From contig CM055074.1 in the NCBI GenBank assembly GCA_029204045.2, forward strand, positions 19,581,164 through 19,645,163: a DNA stretch of 64,000 bases, written 5' to 3'. Both the position numbers and the translations under genes were made by a program. A model generated the notes under the pieces. It saw nothing but the letters and a program-made list of their open reading frames with translations, ran no database searches and was not told where the DNA came from. This DNA comes from Tillandsia leiboldiana (lineage: Eukaryota > Streptophyta > Magnoliopsida > Poales > Bromeliaceae). Shown here one piece after another: positions 20,738 to 32,700 of this stretch (positions are counted from its first letter, which is position 1; the number at the start of each line of letters is the position of its first letter).

Positions 20738-21809
20738 TATGGTGATACTGTTTATTTGATAAAATACTTTTTGAAATACTTGATTCTGTCAAATTCCAAG
20801 GTTGGTATAAGGGAGGATTTTAGATTGAAAGATTTTCAAGAAGCCACTCCCTAAATATATTGACTAGATAATATTATTTGACTTATTAGAGATTTCAAAC
20901 ATCTATCGATCTTGGTGCTTCATTCTCTTTGCTCAATTGATGATTTGATAAATTCACTACTCATTAGATCGTGACTGATGTTTTGAACTTGCTTAACTTT
21001 AGAGGTTTTAATTTTTATAAATTTTCGCTTCAAAATTTGGGATATTTTGATAGATTTCTCATGATCTATTTCTTTTTATATAAAACGATACTTTTTGTAT
21101 AAAGTTGATATGCAAGAATGCTTACATACTTTTTCTGGATTTTTTAGAATTTTTATGAATTTTTTTTAAGAAAATGTTACAGACAGTCCGGACTGAAGTC
21201 AGGTCCGGATCCCGAACGATGGGATTTTCTGCGCGAAGTCGATCCAGATTGACTTCTTAATCCGATCCGGACCGCGGCTAGGGCTTATATGAAAACGAAT
21301 GGTTTTAGATTTTTCATTCACTCCAAGTTTTCGTTTCTACTGTTTCTCTCTCTAGAATCAAGAGCATCTGGATCTCTCTTGACTTGATTTCACTCCAACC
21401 AAGTAAGTATTTGGATCAAAATCGGTTTTTCACATGTTTTGCTATTTTCTTCAAAATGAGATGAAATTTTTGCCCCGAATTCAATTTTTGATATTTTTCT
21501 CTGAAATTTCTTGCATATATTGAACTCTGGATGCCTAAGAAACCTTTCTATGATTATTTGTTAACTTCTAAATGGATTTTTGGGCTTCAATTTCTGAAAT
21601 TTCGGTTTTAGGGCAAATTTTAAGAATTTTCAAAAATCATGGAATTGATCTATTTTTAAAATTTCTTTTACAAATCCTTCTTAATTCCTAGCTTCTACAT
21701 AACATAAGAATTGTTTGGATATAATTTTTATAATTTTTCGAATTAAACATATTTTTCATGTGTTGTGAAGTTCTTGCTCACAGGATAAGTTTTTGAAAAA
21801 CCTTTCAAA

Positions 21810-23121
21810 ATGGCATTTGCATGGTTGATTGTCTTCATCACGGCTCTTGTTAGCACCCGTGTGACAAACAAACTAAAGCGAGTAAGGAAAAATCAAGATG
21901 AGGGAGATTTTGTTCAACTGGACGAAACAGAAACCGAATCAGAAGATAGGGAGAAAACTGTTGAAGGAATCAAAGAGAAAGCTGCTAAGAAAGTTTCTTC
22001 TGCTTCAAAGGGTAAAACCCCAGTTTCTGGAAAAGCTAAAACACCTCCAACCGCTGCAGAAAAAGGAAAAGCTCCTATGAAACCAGTTTCCACAAAGAGA
22101 AAAAGCGTTGCACCGAAGAGAGGGAGACCTCGTGGAATTGAGATCGAAGAGCCACTTGCTAGTGAGCCACCTCCAGAAGAGTTTGTTCATATCACTTCTG
22201 AGAGGATGAAGGATTTTGAAAACAAAGAGTGTATTGGAGAATGACATGTAAATGTCGCAGCTCTCCGGGAACGGTCTAAAGCTTTTGGATTTCTGTTTGA
22301 TCGAGCCGGTTTTTCACAAATTCGCAAGTTTCCAGAGACTACTGGATATTGTTTGCATCTTGTCAGAACTTTTTACACATGTGCTCACCAACTTCAAGAA
22401 CAAGAAGGCAGACCAATGGAATTTCACACTACGGTCCGAAACAAAAAGATCAAAGTCACACCTCAGTTGATTGGAGAGGTACTTGGAATGAATGCTCAAT
22501 TGGACGGGGTTCATTATATGAAGGGTCAAATTATGACATCTATTGTGTGGAGGACTGTGGTGGATGGCATATGCATGCCGGATACACGCTCAGCTGGAAA
22601 TTCGGATGGCGCGATATGTGGAACACGCACATCCTACAGAGCGACTTCCATTCCCAATGATCATTATGCGGATTTTAAGGAAATTTGACGTAGACATTCA
22701 CTCGTCAACATATATGTATAGTTTGGGAACAATCAATGACTCAACAATTGTGAAGTCACTCCCTCGCCAACCGGATGAGACACCGACCCCACCTCGGAGC
22801 AAGCGACCTTCGACCTCCTCCCATCAAGCAACAGCAACAGTAGCAACAACAACAACACAACAAGCAATAGCTTCAGGACCAGCACTTTTTGAAACCTCAG
22901 AGGATGAAGCCTCTGTCACTTCAATCTATGGGGAACAACAAAGACTATCATCTGAGCAAGAGCGGATTTCTATTGAGCAAGGTCGGATCTCTTCGGACCT
23001 TCAAAGAATCACAGCCACCCAACTGGAGTTGAAAAAGAAATACAAATCTTTGACGAAGCTGGTGAAAAAGATTTTTGCAAAGCTAGGCTGTAGTAGCTCA
23101 GACGACTCTGGATCAGATTGA
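21810..23121 (+). pseudogene. Sirevirus env-like / plant-transposon-domain ORF with AT-hook (S2)
   Basis: Starts with ATG and a hydrophobic stretch (MAFAWLIVFITALVS), a possible membrane segment. An acidic then Lys/Pro/Ala-rich linker with KGK repeats ends in an AT-hook core (KRGRPRG). A TGA at 22242-22244 follows, but the same frame continues to 22688 through a region resembling the putative plant transposon protein domain (SKAFGFLFDRAGF; VTPQLIGEVLGM). Near 22600 a one-base shift moves the frame to the one ending at 23121 (ARYVEHAHPTERLPFP onward), which closes with a Gln/Glu-rich coiled-coil and an acidic Ser tail. One stop and one frameshift make it non-functional. The role of these proteins is not established; the env label rests on position and the hydrophobic segment. 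Confidence 0.7.
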
Positions 23122-23822
23122 AGTTTCAATACAAGAGTTTCAGTTTTTCAGTTTTTTTTTTTAACAAGTTCTTTTGCAGGTTTTTCTTTTCTTTTATTTT
23201 CATTGCAGTTGAACTATCCTCCCCGTGTTTTCTATTTTGGCTTTTTTTAGTGACAAAAAGGGGGAGAGACAAGAGAAACATAGAGGAACTTCTTTGACAT
23301 GAGAACTTAAGTACCCTTAAGTAAGTGGAAGGATAAGTAGAACTGAACTCTAACATGCCTTGAGACTAACTATTTGACTAACTATTTGGGCATGTAATAA
23401 TATTTGTTAACAAGTAAACTATGACATGTGATGACTAACTTTGAACTTGTTAACGTTGTGAACCTTGAACTTTGAAGATGACATTTGACATATGGAACTT
23501 TGATGATACTTAATGGTATGTAAACTCTGATTGACTATACTAGTACATATCAAATTCTTGATGTCATGTATGAATAATCTCTCTGGTTATTTACTTATTT
23601 AAATTCTTGAGGTACTTACGTTTTTCTTTTGTCAAGAATTTTATTTTGCAGAGAGAACAAGATTTGAAGACTCCCTGGTTATGTCTAAATCTAGAGTTTG
23701 TTTTAGGAGTTAAATCTTGTATTCATTTCGATCGTTCATGCGTATTTTTGTTGTATGCTGATAGCAACAAAAATCATTTTTCTATTTTGTTATGTAGATT
23801 ATATGTTTTGTCACGAAACCGC

Positions 23823-23835
23823 CAAAGGGAGAGAT
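23823..23835 (+). promoter_or_regulatory. S2 polypurine tract
   Basis: CAAAGGGAGAGAT directly before the LTR start TGTTAAGG; it differs from the S1 tract by a G-to-A change. Confidence 0.7.
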
Positions 23836-24060
23836 TGTTAAGGATTTTTGCATTTGGCGTATTTCATGAAGTGTTTTGAGTCTTGAAGATTGAAGTTAAA
23901 GACTTGAAGATCACATACATCAATCTCAAAAAGAATGGATTCAAAATGATCAGGTACGTTAAATTAAATATTTTTGATGATTTGAATACATTCTTATAGT
24001 TTAGAAACACTTGGAATAATTTCCATTGCATAAAAATAAAAAACCGGACATTTTATATGT

Positions 24061-24232
24061 TCAGGATCCGGATTAGGCAGATCCAGTCCGGACCCCGAAC
24101 ATGATTTTTGATAAAACGCATGAAACAGTTCAGATCAGACCCATCCAGTCTGGACCCGGAACATGATCTTTGGTAAAACACATGAAACAGTCTGGATAAG
24201 ACCCATCCAGTCCGGACCCCGAACCTTATTTC
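24061..24232 (+). repeat. Degenerate tandem repeats of about 58 bp upstream of the S2 LTR TATA box
   Basis: Three degenerate units, each with ATCCAGTCCGGACC-like and CCCGAACATGAT-like words followed by TAAAACRCATGAAACAGT. They occupy the same promoter-distal place as the 29-bp repeats of S1 but are otherwise different. Confidence 0.6.
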
Positions 24233-24655
24233 TGAAAATTTTCTTGTCAATGACAACAGTCCGGATCAGATGAAATCCAGTCCGGACCGTCGTGCAGTAA
24301 AAATTCAGTTAAGGTTGTTTTTTATTCTTATTTTCTTTCAAAACGTTTCTAACTTATAAATACACCCTAAGATCATCATTTAGGGTATTCCGAAAATTCC
24401 TAAAATTCCTAATATTTCTAAACGGAATCAACAGGTAATCCACGTATAGAGAAGAAAAGGTAAACACCGCTTTATTTTAGGTTTTCTTTCTCTATATTCA
24501 TCGGTTTGATTCGAGGTTTTTTCAATCTCTTTTCTTTTGAAGAATCAAATCGATGAATACTTAGATGATGTTTCCTAATCTATCTATATTGATCTAAGTA
24601 TTCAAATATCATCACCACCAATAAACAAAAAACGATTTCCGAAAAGGAGAATCGG

Positions 24656-24813
24656 CGCGTGGATTCGCGTGGCCTTGTGGATTCAAGGTGAACGACTTCA
24701 TGGATTCGAAGTTAGGCGTGTTCGTGGATTTATCATGCTTCATTGGTGACCGTGGATTCGGTTGAAGACTTCGTGGATTCGAAGTCGTGACGCCTTCGTG
24801 GACTCGAGGTGCG
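24656..24813 (+). other. Hairpin array with TGGATT loop (Sirevirus leader, S2)
   Basis: Inverted repeats around TGGATT with stems CGCG (24656-24669), CCTTG (24673-24688), ACTTC (24695-24712, closing pair lost by G to A), ACCG (24749-24762) and GACTTCG (24767-24786). One more with loop TGGACT and a G-T wobble is at 24794-24809, and a degraded one is near 24716-24738. Most stem sequences differ from those in S1, but pairing is kept in nearly all. Confidence 0.75.
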
Positions 24814-25113
24814 TTGTGGAGCGAGCGGAGAAGATCTACTTGGAGCGTACGGTAAAGGTTGAGTCGTGTGTGTGCGTTATATCACCTTGTACGTATTTAA
24901 TCTTAGTGGATTTCACCGTGTGATCGGTTCCGTAGTTTTTTACTCCTGTGATGGAGTTTTTTACGTAAAATCTTGCGTACATTTTTATTTTTCCGCATTG
25001 GGTTATTTTTTACGCAAAGATTTCTGAGTTTTATTGTTTACACCTATTCACCCCCCCCCCCCCCCCCCCCCCTCTAGGTGGTTTTTCCTCTATTTAGATC
25101 CTTGGGTCACATA

Positions 25114-25937
25114 ACCCACATACTTGTGCTCTTTTATGGTTATCTTATATCTGAGCAGGTTTTTGCGCTTCGTATACGCAGAAAATTTCGTATGCACGGC
25201 GGATCTGGAGACGTGCCCGGGTTCTGGTTTACACTCGGGACGTGACAAGAACATTCTCTCTCTGTGGTTGAACCCACTGGAAACTTTAAGTAGTTCTCAC
25301 ACCCTTGGGTGACCATTTTACAGGATCAGGTACATCAAGCGAGGCGCGCGACAGGGGCCGAGCCCAGCAGCTTAGTGACCTAGCAGTCTAGAATCACCAG
25401 TACATTTTGGGGTTTTATTTTGAGTGAAATTTGTATGTGAGAAGAAACTCAAAACAAAAGGGTATATCATCCCCTAAAAGACACTTTTTTTCTCCGAAGA
25501 TAGATTAGTCCGGGGCTAATCAACTTAGCTTAAGTAGCTAGCAGGGCATTACTCAGTTACGAGATTTTCCCGACAGGAAGCATGAGAAAGAACCTTCTTT
25601 TTCGTTCGAAAAAAAAAAGCTTTTTGCTCCTAAAGACTAGTTGTAAATCTTAAATGTTTAAAGGTTTCATTTTGATGTTATAGAATCAAAGTTGTAATTC
25701 ACATTATATTGTAAATTTTCACTCATGTATGTTCTTTCATGTTCATCAAACTGCTTGTTTGTATGAATGAAAGCTTTTATTTATATAGTTTAGTACTCTG
25801 TTTATACTCTTTTGCTTATACTAAACTCTGTTGAAATGGATGTAATCGTTTCTTTTGGGTGTTGAGAGGTCATGCCCGATTAGCGGGTCTGTTGGCGTGC
25901 CCGAACTGACCAAATAGGCGGTCTCGGGGCGTGACAG
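25114..25937 (+). repeat. 3' part of a Tekay-like LTR (truncated, plus strand)
   Basis: The stretch ATCTGAGCAGG, GCGCTTCG, GCACGGCGGATCTG and GCCCGGGTTC up to GACGTGACA (about 25247) is a diverged match to the U5 end of the A/B LTRs in the opposite orientation. A second LTR-like end (CTCGGGGCGTGACA) comes at 25937. There may be two fragments of related LTRs here; no coding sequence is present. Confidence 0.6.
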
Positions 25938-25941
25938 AGAG

Positions 25942-26328
25942 TGTTAGGGACTTAGAAAATTTCAGTCTAAATTCATAGCCCAAACCAAAGTGGGTTTGTC
26001 AAGGTGGCTCAACTTCAACATCATTTGTGGGAAAGTGAAGAGACTTGCAATCTCCTTCACCAATACTATCAATGACAAGATATGCCAAGAGTCATGAATA
26101 ACCCACAAGGTTGTAGTGGGCTTAGTGGGTATTTAATTTAGACATTAATGGGTGTCTTAAGTGTAGGCTTAGTGGGTGAGTTATATACATGAGCCTATAA
26201 ATAGTAGAGTTGGCTAATGCCAAAGTAACAAGAGAGAGTTGTATCTTGTAGTTGCTATTTTTTAAGTAAAGAGAGTACTTAGTTTTTCTGCAGAATCTCT
26301 ACTTTTTTATCTTTTCTCTATTTTTGCA
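25942..26328 (+). repeat. Possible small LTR or promoter remnant
   Basis: Starts TGTTAGGGACTTAG and has a convincing TATA box (CCTATAAATAG, 26196-26203) followed by leader-like sequence up to a CA near 26328. This fits a short copia-type LTR, but I found no primer binding site, partner LTR or target duplication. Confidence 0.35.
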
Positions 26329-26535
26329 CTTAGTCGTAGGGCGCGAAGGTCCGGGCTAGCAAACGAAGAGCAAGGCTTGCCCTCTTCGAGCAGGAAGGCG
26401 GGCGCCGCACGAGCTTTTGCTAGGCAAAAAGCTTAAGTCTGTGACAATAGGCTCCCTGTCAAAAAGGGATTTAGACCTTATAAGCAATCGGCTTATAGGT
26501 TTAAGCCGAGTATTGTATTATTAAATAAAAGGCGA

Positions 26536-26961
26536 AAGTTAAGCTCTTCGGTGTAGGGGATATAGTGGCGAAGCTGACTTTACCCATTGGCAAAAAGAGT
26601 CGAGTGTGTGGGAAGTGGTCTCTAAAAGTGGGAAGGACCATTCCGAGTTGGCCGACTAACCAAAGAAAACTCCTACTTAGAAACCCTGAAAGGATTGGAA
26701 GGCAATAAGCCGATCAATGGGAAGTATATGAAATATTATTATACATCGGTCTGGGGAGATATGGAGTACAAGAAAACTTTACATTTAATGAACCAATACA
26801 TATGTGAATCGAGGAAAAGAAAATACAAAAGTGTTTCAGAAAAAAGAAAATTCGTGGTCAGAGAACTCGGTTGGAGGTGGAAACACATGACCACCATCAA
26901 GCAGACCAAAGTAAAGAAGGATCCAGAGCTGGAGGATCAGGTAAACCCCTCTGGAAATTGA
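26536..26961 (+). pseudogene. C-terminal end of Tat-lineage Ty3/gypsy integrase
   Basis: The frame around 26536-26626 reads VKLFGVGDIVAKL. A one-base shift then gives KWEGPFRVGRLTKENSYLET and, further on, KPINGKYMKYYY, the usual end of Tat/Retand/Ogre integrases (a KWEGP barrel followed by a W/YxxxxLKxYY-type ending). The frame stays open to 26961 through a basic tail of unclear status. Everything upstream of pol is missing, and 26329-26535 shows nothing else I recognise. Confidence 0.7.
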
Positions 26962-27425
26962 GGCACCTGACCACCATTAAGCCAACAGGAGTGGGAAAGA
27001 GAAAGACATCCCTGCGCCAGGCGAGAGAAGATCATGCGGTTCCTCTTAGAGAACGACCTCGTAGGACAGCCGGTCGGAGCGCGATAAGGCACCACCCCGG
27101 TGAAGAAAGAGGGAGGTTGAGCGACAGAGCCCTTCCAACTCCAAAAGAGGGAAGCAAAAGACCATCTTCTATTCGAAAGATCTTCATAAACACAACCATC
27201 CGCAAACAGCCGAAAATCGGCTAGACCACCGGTTGTGAGATCCCGGATCGGTACGTCACACATAGGGGTTTCCCCGAAAGAAACCCCATTAGAACTCCGA
27301 GGTGGAAAGAGACTTCTATCGGCCGGCATCACAGCGCCGCCAGATTCAGGTTGAGAGGCTGCCTCGAAAGTACTCTCAGAGACGAACGAGTCACTCCGGT
27401 GTGGCGATGGCATAGGAATCATCAT
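26937..27425 (-). CDS. Antisense ORF of the Tat-lineage element, unknown function
   Basis: A 162-codon minus-strand ORF starting MMIPMPSPHRSDS, lying between the pol end and the 3' LTR of a plus-strand Tat element. A TATA box (TATAAAAAG, 27466-27474 minus) sits about 41 bases before the ATG, a close but workable promoter spacing. The product is Ser/Pro/Arg-rich with no domain I recognise. The frame is also open upstream of the ATG to 27569. Antisense ORFs between pol and the 3' LTR are known in Tat-lineage elements such as maize Grande; whether this one is homologous cannot be judged without alignment. It overlaps the end of the sense pol frame tail-to-tail by 25 bases. It could be a chance ORF. 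Confidence 0.4.
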   Translation of the reverse strand: MMIPMPSPHRSDSFVSESTFEAASQPESGGAVMPADRSLFPPRSSNGVSFGETPMCDVPIRDLTTGGLADFRLFADGCVYEDLSNRRWSFASLFWSWKGSVAQPPSFFTGVVPYRAPTGCPTRSFSKRNRMIFSRLAQGCLSLSHSCWLNGGQVPQFPEGFT

Positions 27426-27465
27426 GAGGAAAGAAGACGATGCGAAGAGAGCTGCAAGTAGGGCC

Positions 27466-27474
27466 CTTTTTATA
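27466..27474 (-). promoter_or_regulatory. TATA box for the antisense ORF
   Basis: The minus strand reads CGGCCTATAAAAAGGGCCC, a TATA core flanked by GC-rich sequence, about 41 bases before the ATG at 27425. Confidence 0.4.
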
Positions 27475-27747
27475 GGCCGACGAGGAGGGGCGAAATGATG
27501 ATAGTCGCCCCTCGAAAAACAACAGCATGCAGTGAGGAAACGACGAAGGACAGATTCGCCGAAAACCAAGAAAGATCAGCACCTATTCGCGAATCCCTCA
27601 AACAGCGAGCAATTTCGCTCGTCACAAATCCCGCGGGCAATGAGCAAATATCTTGTCAGGGTAAGGGGACGATCGTGGACATCGGTATACACGCTAGGTT
27701 TTTTTACTCAACTTTGGTAATCATCCAAACGACACATCAGGCGATTG

Positions 27748-27759
27748 CCAAAGGGGCAT
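27748..27759 (+). promoter_or_regulatory. Tat element polypurine tract
   Basis: CCAAAGGGGCAT directly before the LTR start TGTTGAGACC, the usual Tat-lineage arrangement. Confidence 0.7.
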
Positions 27760-28664
27760 TGTTGAGACCAAAATTTTTCGCCACCTAAGGAAGCGACATG
27801 TGGCATATGCCATCGGCTAAGGGCATCAGCCGATAGAAGAAGCGGCCGACATGGGGGATCGTCTCATCCAGGACCGACCTCGGCCGAAGGGAAATATCAG
27901 ACCGCCTTAGTTGAATGACGAAAAATGCGAAGTTAAGGTCAACTCTCGGCTGCTGGAGCTGCAGAAGGAAAGACCCTAGAGAAAAGAGTACGAGATTTGG
28001 GCGCGAATCTCGTAACAGACTCCGGAATGGCAAGTGACGCCCAGCATTGGAAAGCGCCGAAGATCACGCTTCGGCGCGTCGATTAGGGGATGAACCTAGA
28101 CAGAAAACGACTACTATCCAATTGAGGAGAATCGACTCAAAAAGAAATAATTGAGAAATTTACGATGATTTCCCTTAGATCACGCCGATTACTAAAATCT
28201 GCGGTTATACACATGGTTCTTAAATGTATAAATAATCAAACCATCGAAGAAAAAGAGGTCTTGTAACCTCGTAAGCCAGTGATCACCCCTGTCATTTCAT
28301 ATCTTTCATATATGCATTTATTGCTTTCCTAGATAATTTTTACTGCTTACTTGTAATCGGCTCCCAGTTACCCTTGAAACCCCTTTCCAAGCAAATACAA
28401 ATTCCTAATCGGCTCCTTAGCCGTGCCAAATTCTTGTCTCTAACTCCTAGTTCGACTCCTTTAGGCCAAACTCTATTTACCTCTCAATCCCGGTTCGGCT
28501 AATATAGGCCGAACTCTCTCAAAAGTTGATTGAGAAGAACCCGGCTGAACGGATTCCTTCTTGGCCCGATCGCTTGATCCCTTTGGCACGCAGCGCATTC
28601 ACACTTAGAGAGTCAACCCAAGGGCCAATCGCGGATCGCCGTCAGCGCAACTTTTCGGTCCAAT
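27760..28664 (+). repeat. 3' LTR of the Tat-lineage element
   Basis: Begins TGTTGAGACCAAAATTTTTCG and runs about 905 bp to ACTTTTCGGTCCAATA, a common Tat LTR ending with its final CA decayed. No coding sequence inside. Confidence 0.65.
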
Positions 28665-29050
28665 AGTACCCCACTGTAGTTTGCGCATTTTCACTTTATA
28701 AACTGTGATTCAAAAAGTTGTAGTTAACTATTTTATGGTTTAGCATTTTTTTACTTTACCCTCTTGTATGTCAAAATATTACAATTAATGCTTTTGTAGC
28801 TTTATTTTTATTTTACAATATAAGAATAATTCTTTAATTTTCTAAAAGTTTTATAGGGTAACTATCTTTAGTTTTTTAAAAAATATTACTTTGTCATTCT
28901 ATTCAACAGTATATTTTTTTTTAACAAAATAAAAATAAAATTATAAATTAATTAAATATAATTTAAAATTTTATATAATGCCAAACAGAAAATAAACTAA
29001 AACAGTGTGATGGCAAATTGAAGTTTATCATTTAATTTTTTTTTAAAAAA
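28665..29050. mobile_element. MITE-like non-autonomous repeat
   Basis: AT-rich, non-coding. About 75 bases near its left end (CATTTTCAC...AAAAAGTTG...) match the reverse complement of 32660-32770 in intron 3 of the host gene, and its right end (GGCAAATTGAAGTTTA) matches the end of that copy. The family could not be named. Confidence 0.5.
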
Positions 29051-29745
29051 AAATCGTACATAAAAAAAAATAATAATAATAATTAAAAGGAGCACATCTT
29101 ATATCCCATCCATCATGTAATTAGTAAAAAGTTTTCATATTATGAATGGGCAAGATATATATAACCTTTTTTGGGTTTACAAACAAACAGAATTGCTCAC
29201 TAACTTTTCCTCCTTTTCCTCCGCTCGCGCGAACCTCTCGCCAACCGCTGCTTATTAAACCAACCGGAACTGTGGAAGACCTTGTGGACGAAGCGAACCG
29301 AAGTTAGGGTTGGTTTTCAAAGCTCGCTCCTTGCTCTCTGCATTTATTGCTCGATTTCTCCGTAGAAATTTGGTACGATAGCCGTTCTTTGTCTATTTCC
29401 TTTTCAGTTTTTCCAATTATCGTTCTATATTTTGCTACAGATTTAAGATTTTCTCATCATTTTAACTGTTATTGCAAAATATGGGGTATCGATTAGGGTT
29501 TTTCTCTTCTCAATTTCTTTTTTATTTAGAGGATTTTTTTTTATCGAATTAGGGTTTTCTTCTGTTTCTTCGATCATGATCTCGTCATCTCGATCTGAGA
29601 TTCACGTTTGGGAGATATGGATTCGGTTTTTGTGTTGTTTGCATCATCAGATCGATCATAGATTTCTTGTAAGGTTCAAGATTAGATCTTCACCTCTGTC
29701 TCTCTTTATATAAGCAGATTAGTTGAGAGGATTCAATACGGAGAC
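29051..29745 (+). promoter_or_regulatory. Putative promoter and 5' UTR of the VAMP727-like gene
   Basis: A TATA-like run (AGATATATATAACC) near 29155 is followed by pyrimidine-rich leader sequence. A plausible 5' UTR intron runs from a GT near 29372 to an AG at 29717-29718 (TATATAAGCAG), about 28 bases before the ATG. Introns in this place are common in plant SNARE genes; the exact sites are inferred. Confidence 0.4.
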
Positions 29746-32700
29746 ATGAGCAATCAATCACTGATATACAGCTTCGTGGCGAAGGGCACGGTTGTGCTCG
29801 CCGAGCACACCTCGTTCTCGGGGAATTTCAATACGATCGCCATCCAATGCCTCCAGAACCTTCCCTCGAATAGCAACAAGTTCACTTACTCCGCAGATGG
29901 TCATACCTTCAACTTCCTGGTTGATAAAGGGTTTGGTATGGATTTTCTCAGGATTTCACAGCTTTTAAGCTAAGGTTTAAAGGAAAATTTTCTGGTAACT
30001 TCCTTGTTGTGTAGTCCAATTTTTCTCGTAACAGTCTAGATTAGATTCTTATTCTGATTGTCTGGTAGGCCTTGCCATTTGATGATGCAGTTGCTGCAAC
30101 TTCAGATATTTTTCTCCCTCCTTTTTTTTTATTGTAGTCCAATAAATTTTGTGTTTGGCACGTTGTCAATGTTAGTAATGATATTAATGGCAAGTCCAAA
30201 AAGGCAATTGGAACAGCGATGATAGGGCATTAATTGTGTGATAGTTTGGGACGTAGGTTAGTTTGTTTGGCCTTGCTGTACAGTGAATGATGTTCAATGA
30301 AGTGATCTTTGAGTAGTTTTATTAGAAGCAGCTCTATATAATAATCTCCTCACCGGCTTCTCTCTGCAGCGTGGAGCTTCTGCTTCTGGGCGTGGGAACT
30401 CATTATACCTCCCTTCTTAGTAGAAGCACTAGACTCTCTATTTGCCAAATGCTCTTCTAGAGGTGGCTATAGTTGAAAGAAGAAATAAAAGTTAGGTCAA
30501 ATGGAAAATAAGCCACATGGTACTAAAATGAAATCGGGCTGTACCACAAGAGGGTTATCTAGAGTTCTCTTTATTTTTCTTGTTTAATCGTATTTAGTTT
30601 GATTGTTTGCCTTTTTGGGTAGTTTTTCTTGTTGTAGCTGATGAAGCAGTTGGGAGGAGCGTACCTTTTGTGTTTTTGGAGCGTGTTAAAGATGATTTCA
30701 TGCAGCAATACAGCTCAAGCATTGGGTCTGAAGATCTGCACCCTCTTGCCGATGAGGATGATGATCTATTTGAAGATAGGTTTAGCATTGCTTATAATCT
30801 TGACCGGGAATTTGGGTAAGTAATAAATTCTTCATATGCTATTTTTTTTTTTCAAAGTTTGGTTTCTTGCACATTTTGTGCTCACTTTATTCTTTACTTG
30901 AAAAGTCCGAGACTGAAGGAGCACATGCAGTATTGCGTAGATCATCCAGAAGAAATGAGCAAGCTATCCAAGCTCAAAGCACAGATTACAGAGGTTAAGG
31001 GGATAATGATGGACAATATTGAAAAGGTGTATAAGATTTCTCTACTCATTTATTTATTATGATTCTGCAAGTAGTTGATCATAGTTTACATATATGCCTC
31101 TCAAAGAAGAACATAGGCTTTGTGATCTTCGTTTAGTAAGGGTATTTAGTACTGATAAGGAACTTTGTGGTTTACTTTTAGGCTGTGTTTGGTTCGGTTA
31201 TAAGATAGAACTGCTTATTCCAGTGATAGGTATAAGCTCAGGAACAAGTAGGAACAAGACCAATTTTACATTTGAATGAAAATTGGGTTGTTTCTAGAAA
31301 TAAGAAAAATAGCGTTTGGATAATTATATTGGAATAGTAAGAATAAGAGTAATTATAATTTTAAAATAATAATATTTTATCTAATTAATTAACATAAAAA
31401 TATTAATTAAATAATTATTTAACTTATTTAATTAACTATTGCTAGAATATCCTAAATATTAATTGATAAAATAATTAACAATAATGAGTATTGTTAATAA
31501 ATAATTTAATTAACTATAAATAATTTAATAAATTAATAAATTAATTATTTAATAGTTAGATAATTAGTTAATAAAATAATTAGATTAGTGAAAATATTAG
31601 ATTAATTAAAGAGTTAATACAATGACTAAAATTATATTTACTTTAATTAAGCTTGTTCTAGGAAAAATGGTGGAATAGTAGTTTCAGCCTTATACCAGTT
31701 TGTTTCAGGGAAACGAGAACTGCTATTCCTATCCATAACCAAACGTGTTTCGAGAATAAGACCGGAACAAGATCTTATTCCAGGCCTTATTCCCATTAGA
31801 ATTAGCCGCAGAAAGAATAGAGAAATCAAAGAATTTGACGACGACTCGTTTGCACGGAGTAGGCTTGATCGCAATCTCGATTAGATGGTTGTCGCGGCAA
31901 TGGCGAATCGCAGGGAGGATGCGCCTCATGCATGGCTTATCCTGCACGGCCCGGTTGTGGGGTTATCCTGTGGGTGGGTCCCGCGCGTATAAGTTGATCT
32001 CAATGGCTCTCTTTAATTGTAGCGGATCCAACGGCTAAAATAAAATAGAAGAGAAAAGAGAAGGAAAAGAAAAGAAATAATTCACGGGACTCTCCCGAGC
32101 TGGACTCACTCCGGTCGATGCTTTCACGAAGGCAAGGAAAATTCACGAGAAATTTATATAATTCAATTCTCATTAATCAAAAGCATACTTTACAATAGAC
32201 TTGACCCTTATTTATAGAGAGTGTAGGTTAAAACGATTAGGAATACGACTAGAAGTCCTAAAAAAGAAAATTACACAAATTCTCATAGCAGAATTCTAAA
32301 TAGAGTTTTAAAAAGGGAATAGAATTCTAATCTAAAACTTTCAAATAAACTTAAAATCCTAATCTAATAAAACTTCTAATATTAATCCACCGAATCTGAA
32401 TCAGACTCGGATTCAAATTAGATTTGTAGTACCGGTCCATCGTCCAACAAAATATTCCAAATACGGTTCCGACGACAAGAATAAGTCCGAAAAGGACCCG
32501 GTCCCCATCACATTTGCAGGTACCTTTTTTTATGAAATTTCAAGTGGCTATATGTGTAAATTATTCAATTACATCTTTTTGTTTGGCTGGTATCGTTGCT
32601 TACAGGTACTTTGCAGGTACTTTTGGGTACTTAGCTTACTTATTTGATATTAGATTTTTTGGGTAAAATTAGAGATAAAACCACAGAGTAGTTAAATGCA

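Larger units (their letters stand above)
20140..25113 (+). mobile_element. S2: 3' half of a second Sirevirus (Ty1/copia)
   Basis: Plus-strand element reduced to the last codons of pol (20161-20259), a non-coding spacer, a decayed env-like ORF (21810-23121), a polypurine tract and a 3' LTR (23836 to about 25113). All the upstream genes (gag, protease, integrase, most of RT/RNase H) are missing at the junction with the S1 LTR. This abrupt join of an S1 LTR to S2 pol looks like a recombination or deletion between Sirevirus copies. Confidence 0.75.
23836..25113 (+). repeat. S2 Sirevirus 3' LTR
   Basis: Begins TGTTAAGGATTTTTG and follows the S1 LTR plan: tandem repeats upstream (24061-24232), TATAAATA at 24356-24363, a hairpin array at 24656-24813, and CACCTATTCA followed by a run of 22 C (25051-25072) where S1 has six C. 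The right end is approximate. Confidence 0.75.

Noticed and set aside
26695..26961. Separate host gene
   Set aside because: Its first residues continue the Tat integrase ending in frame, so it is the end of pol with an unexplained basic tail.
30859..31062. Independent small gene downstream of exon 2
   Set aside because: It is exon 3 of the VAMP727-like gene read through both neighbouring introns.
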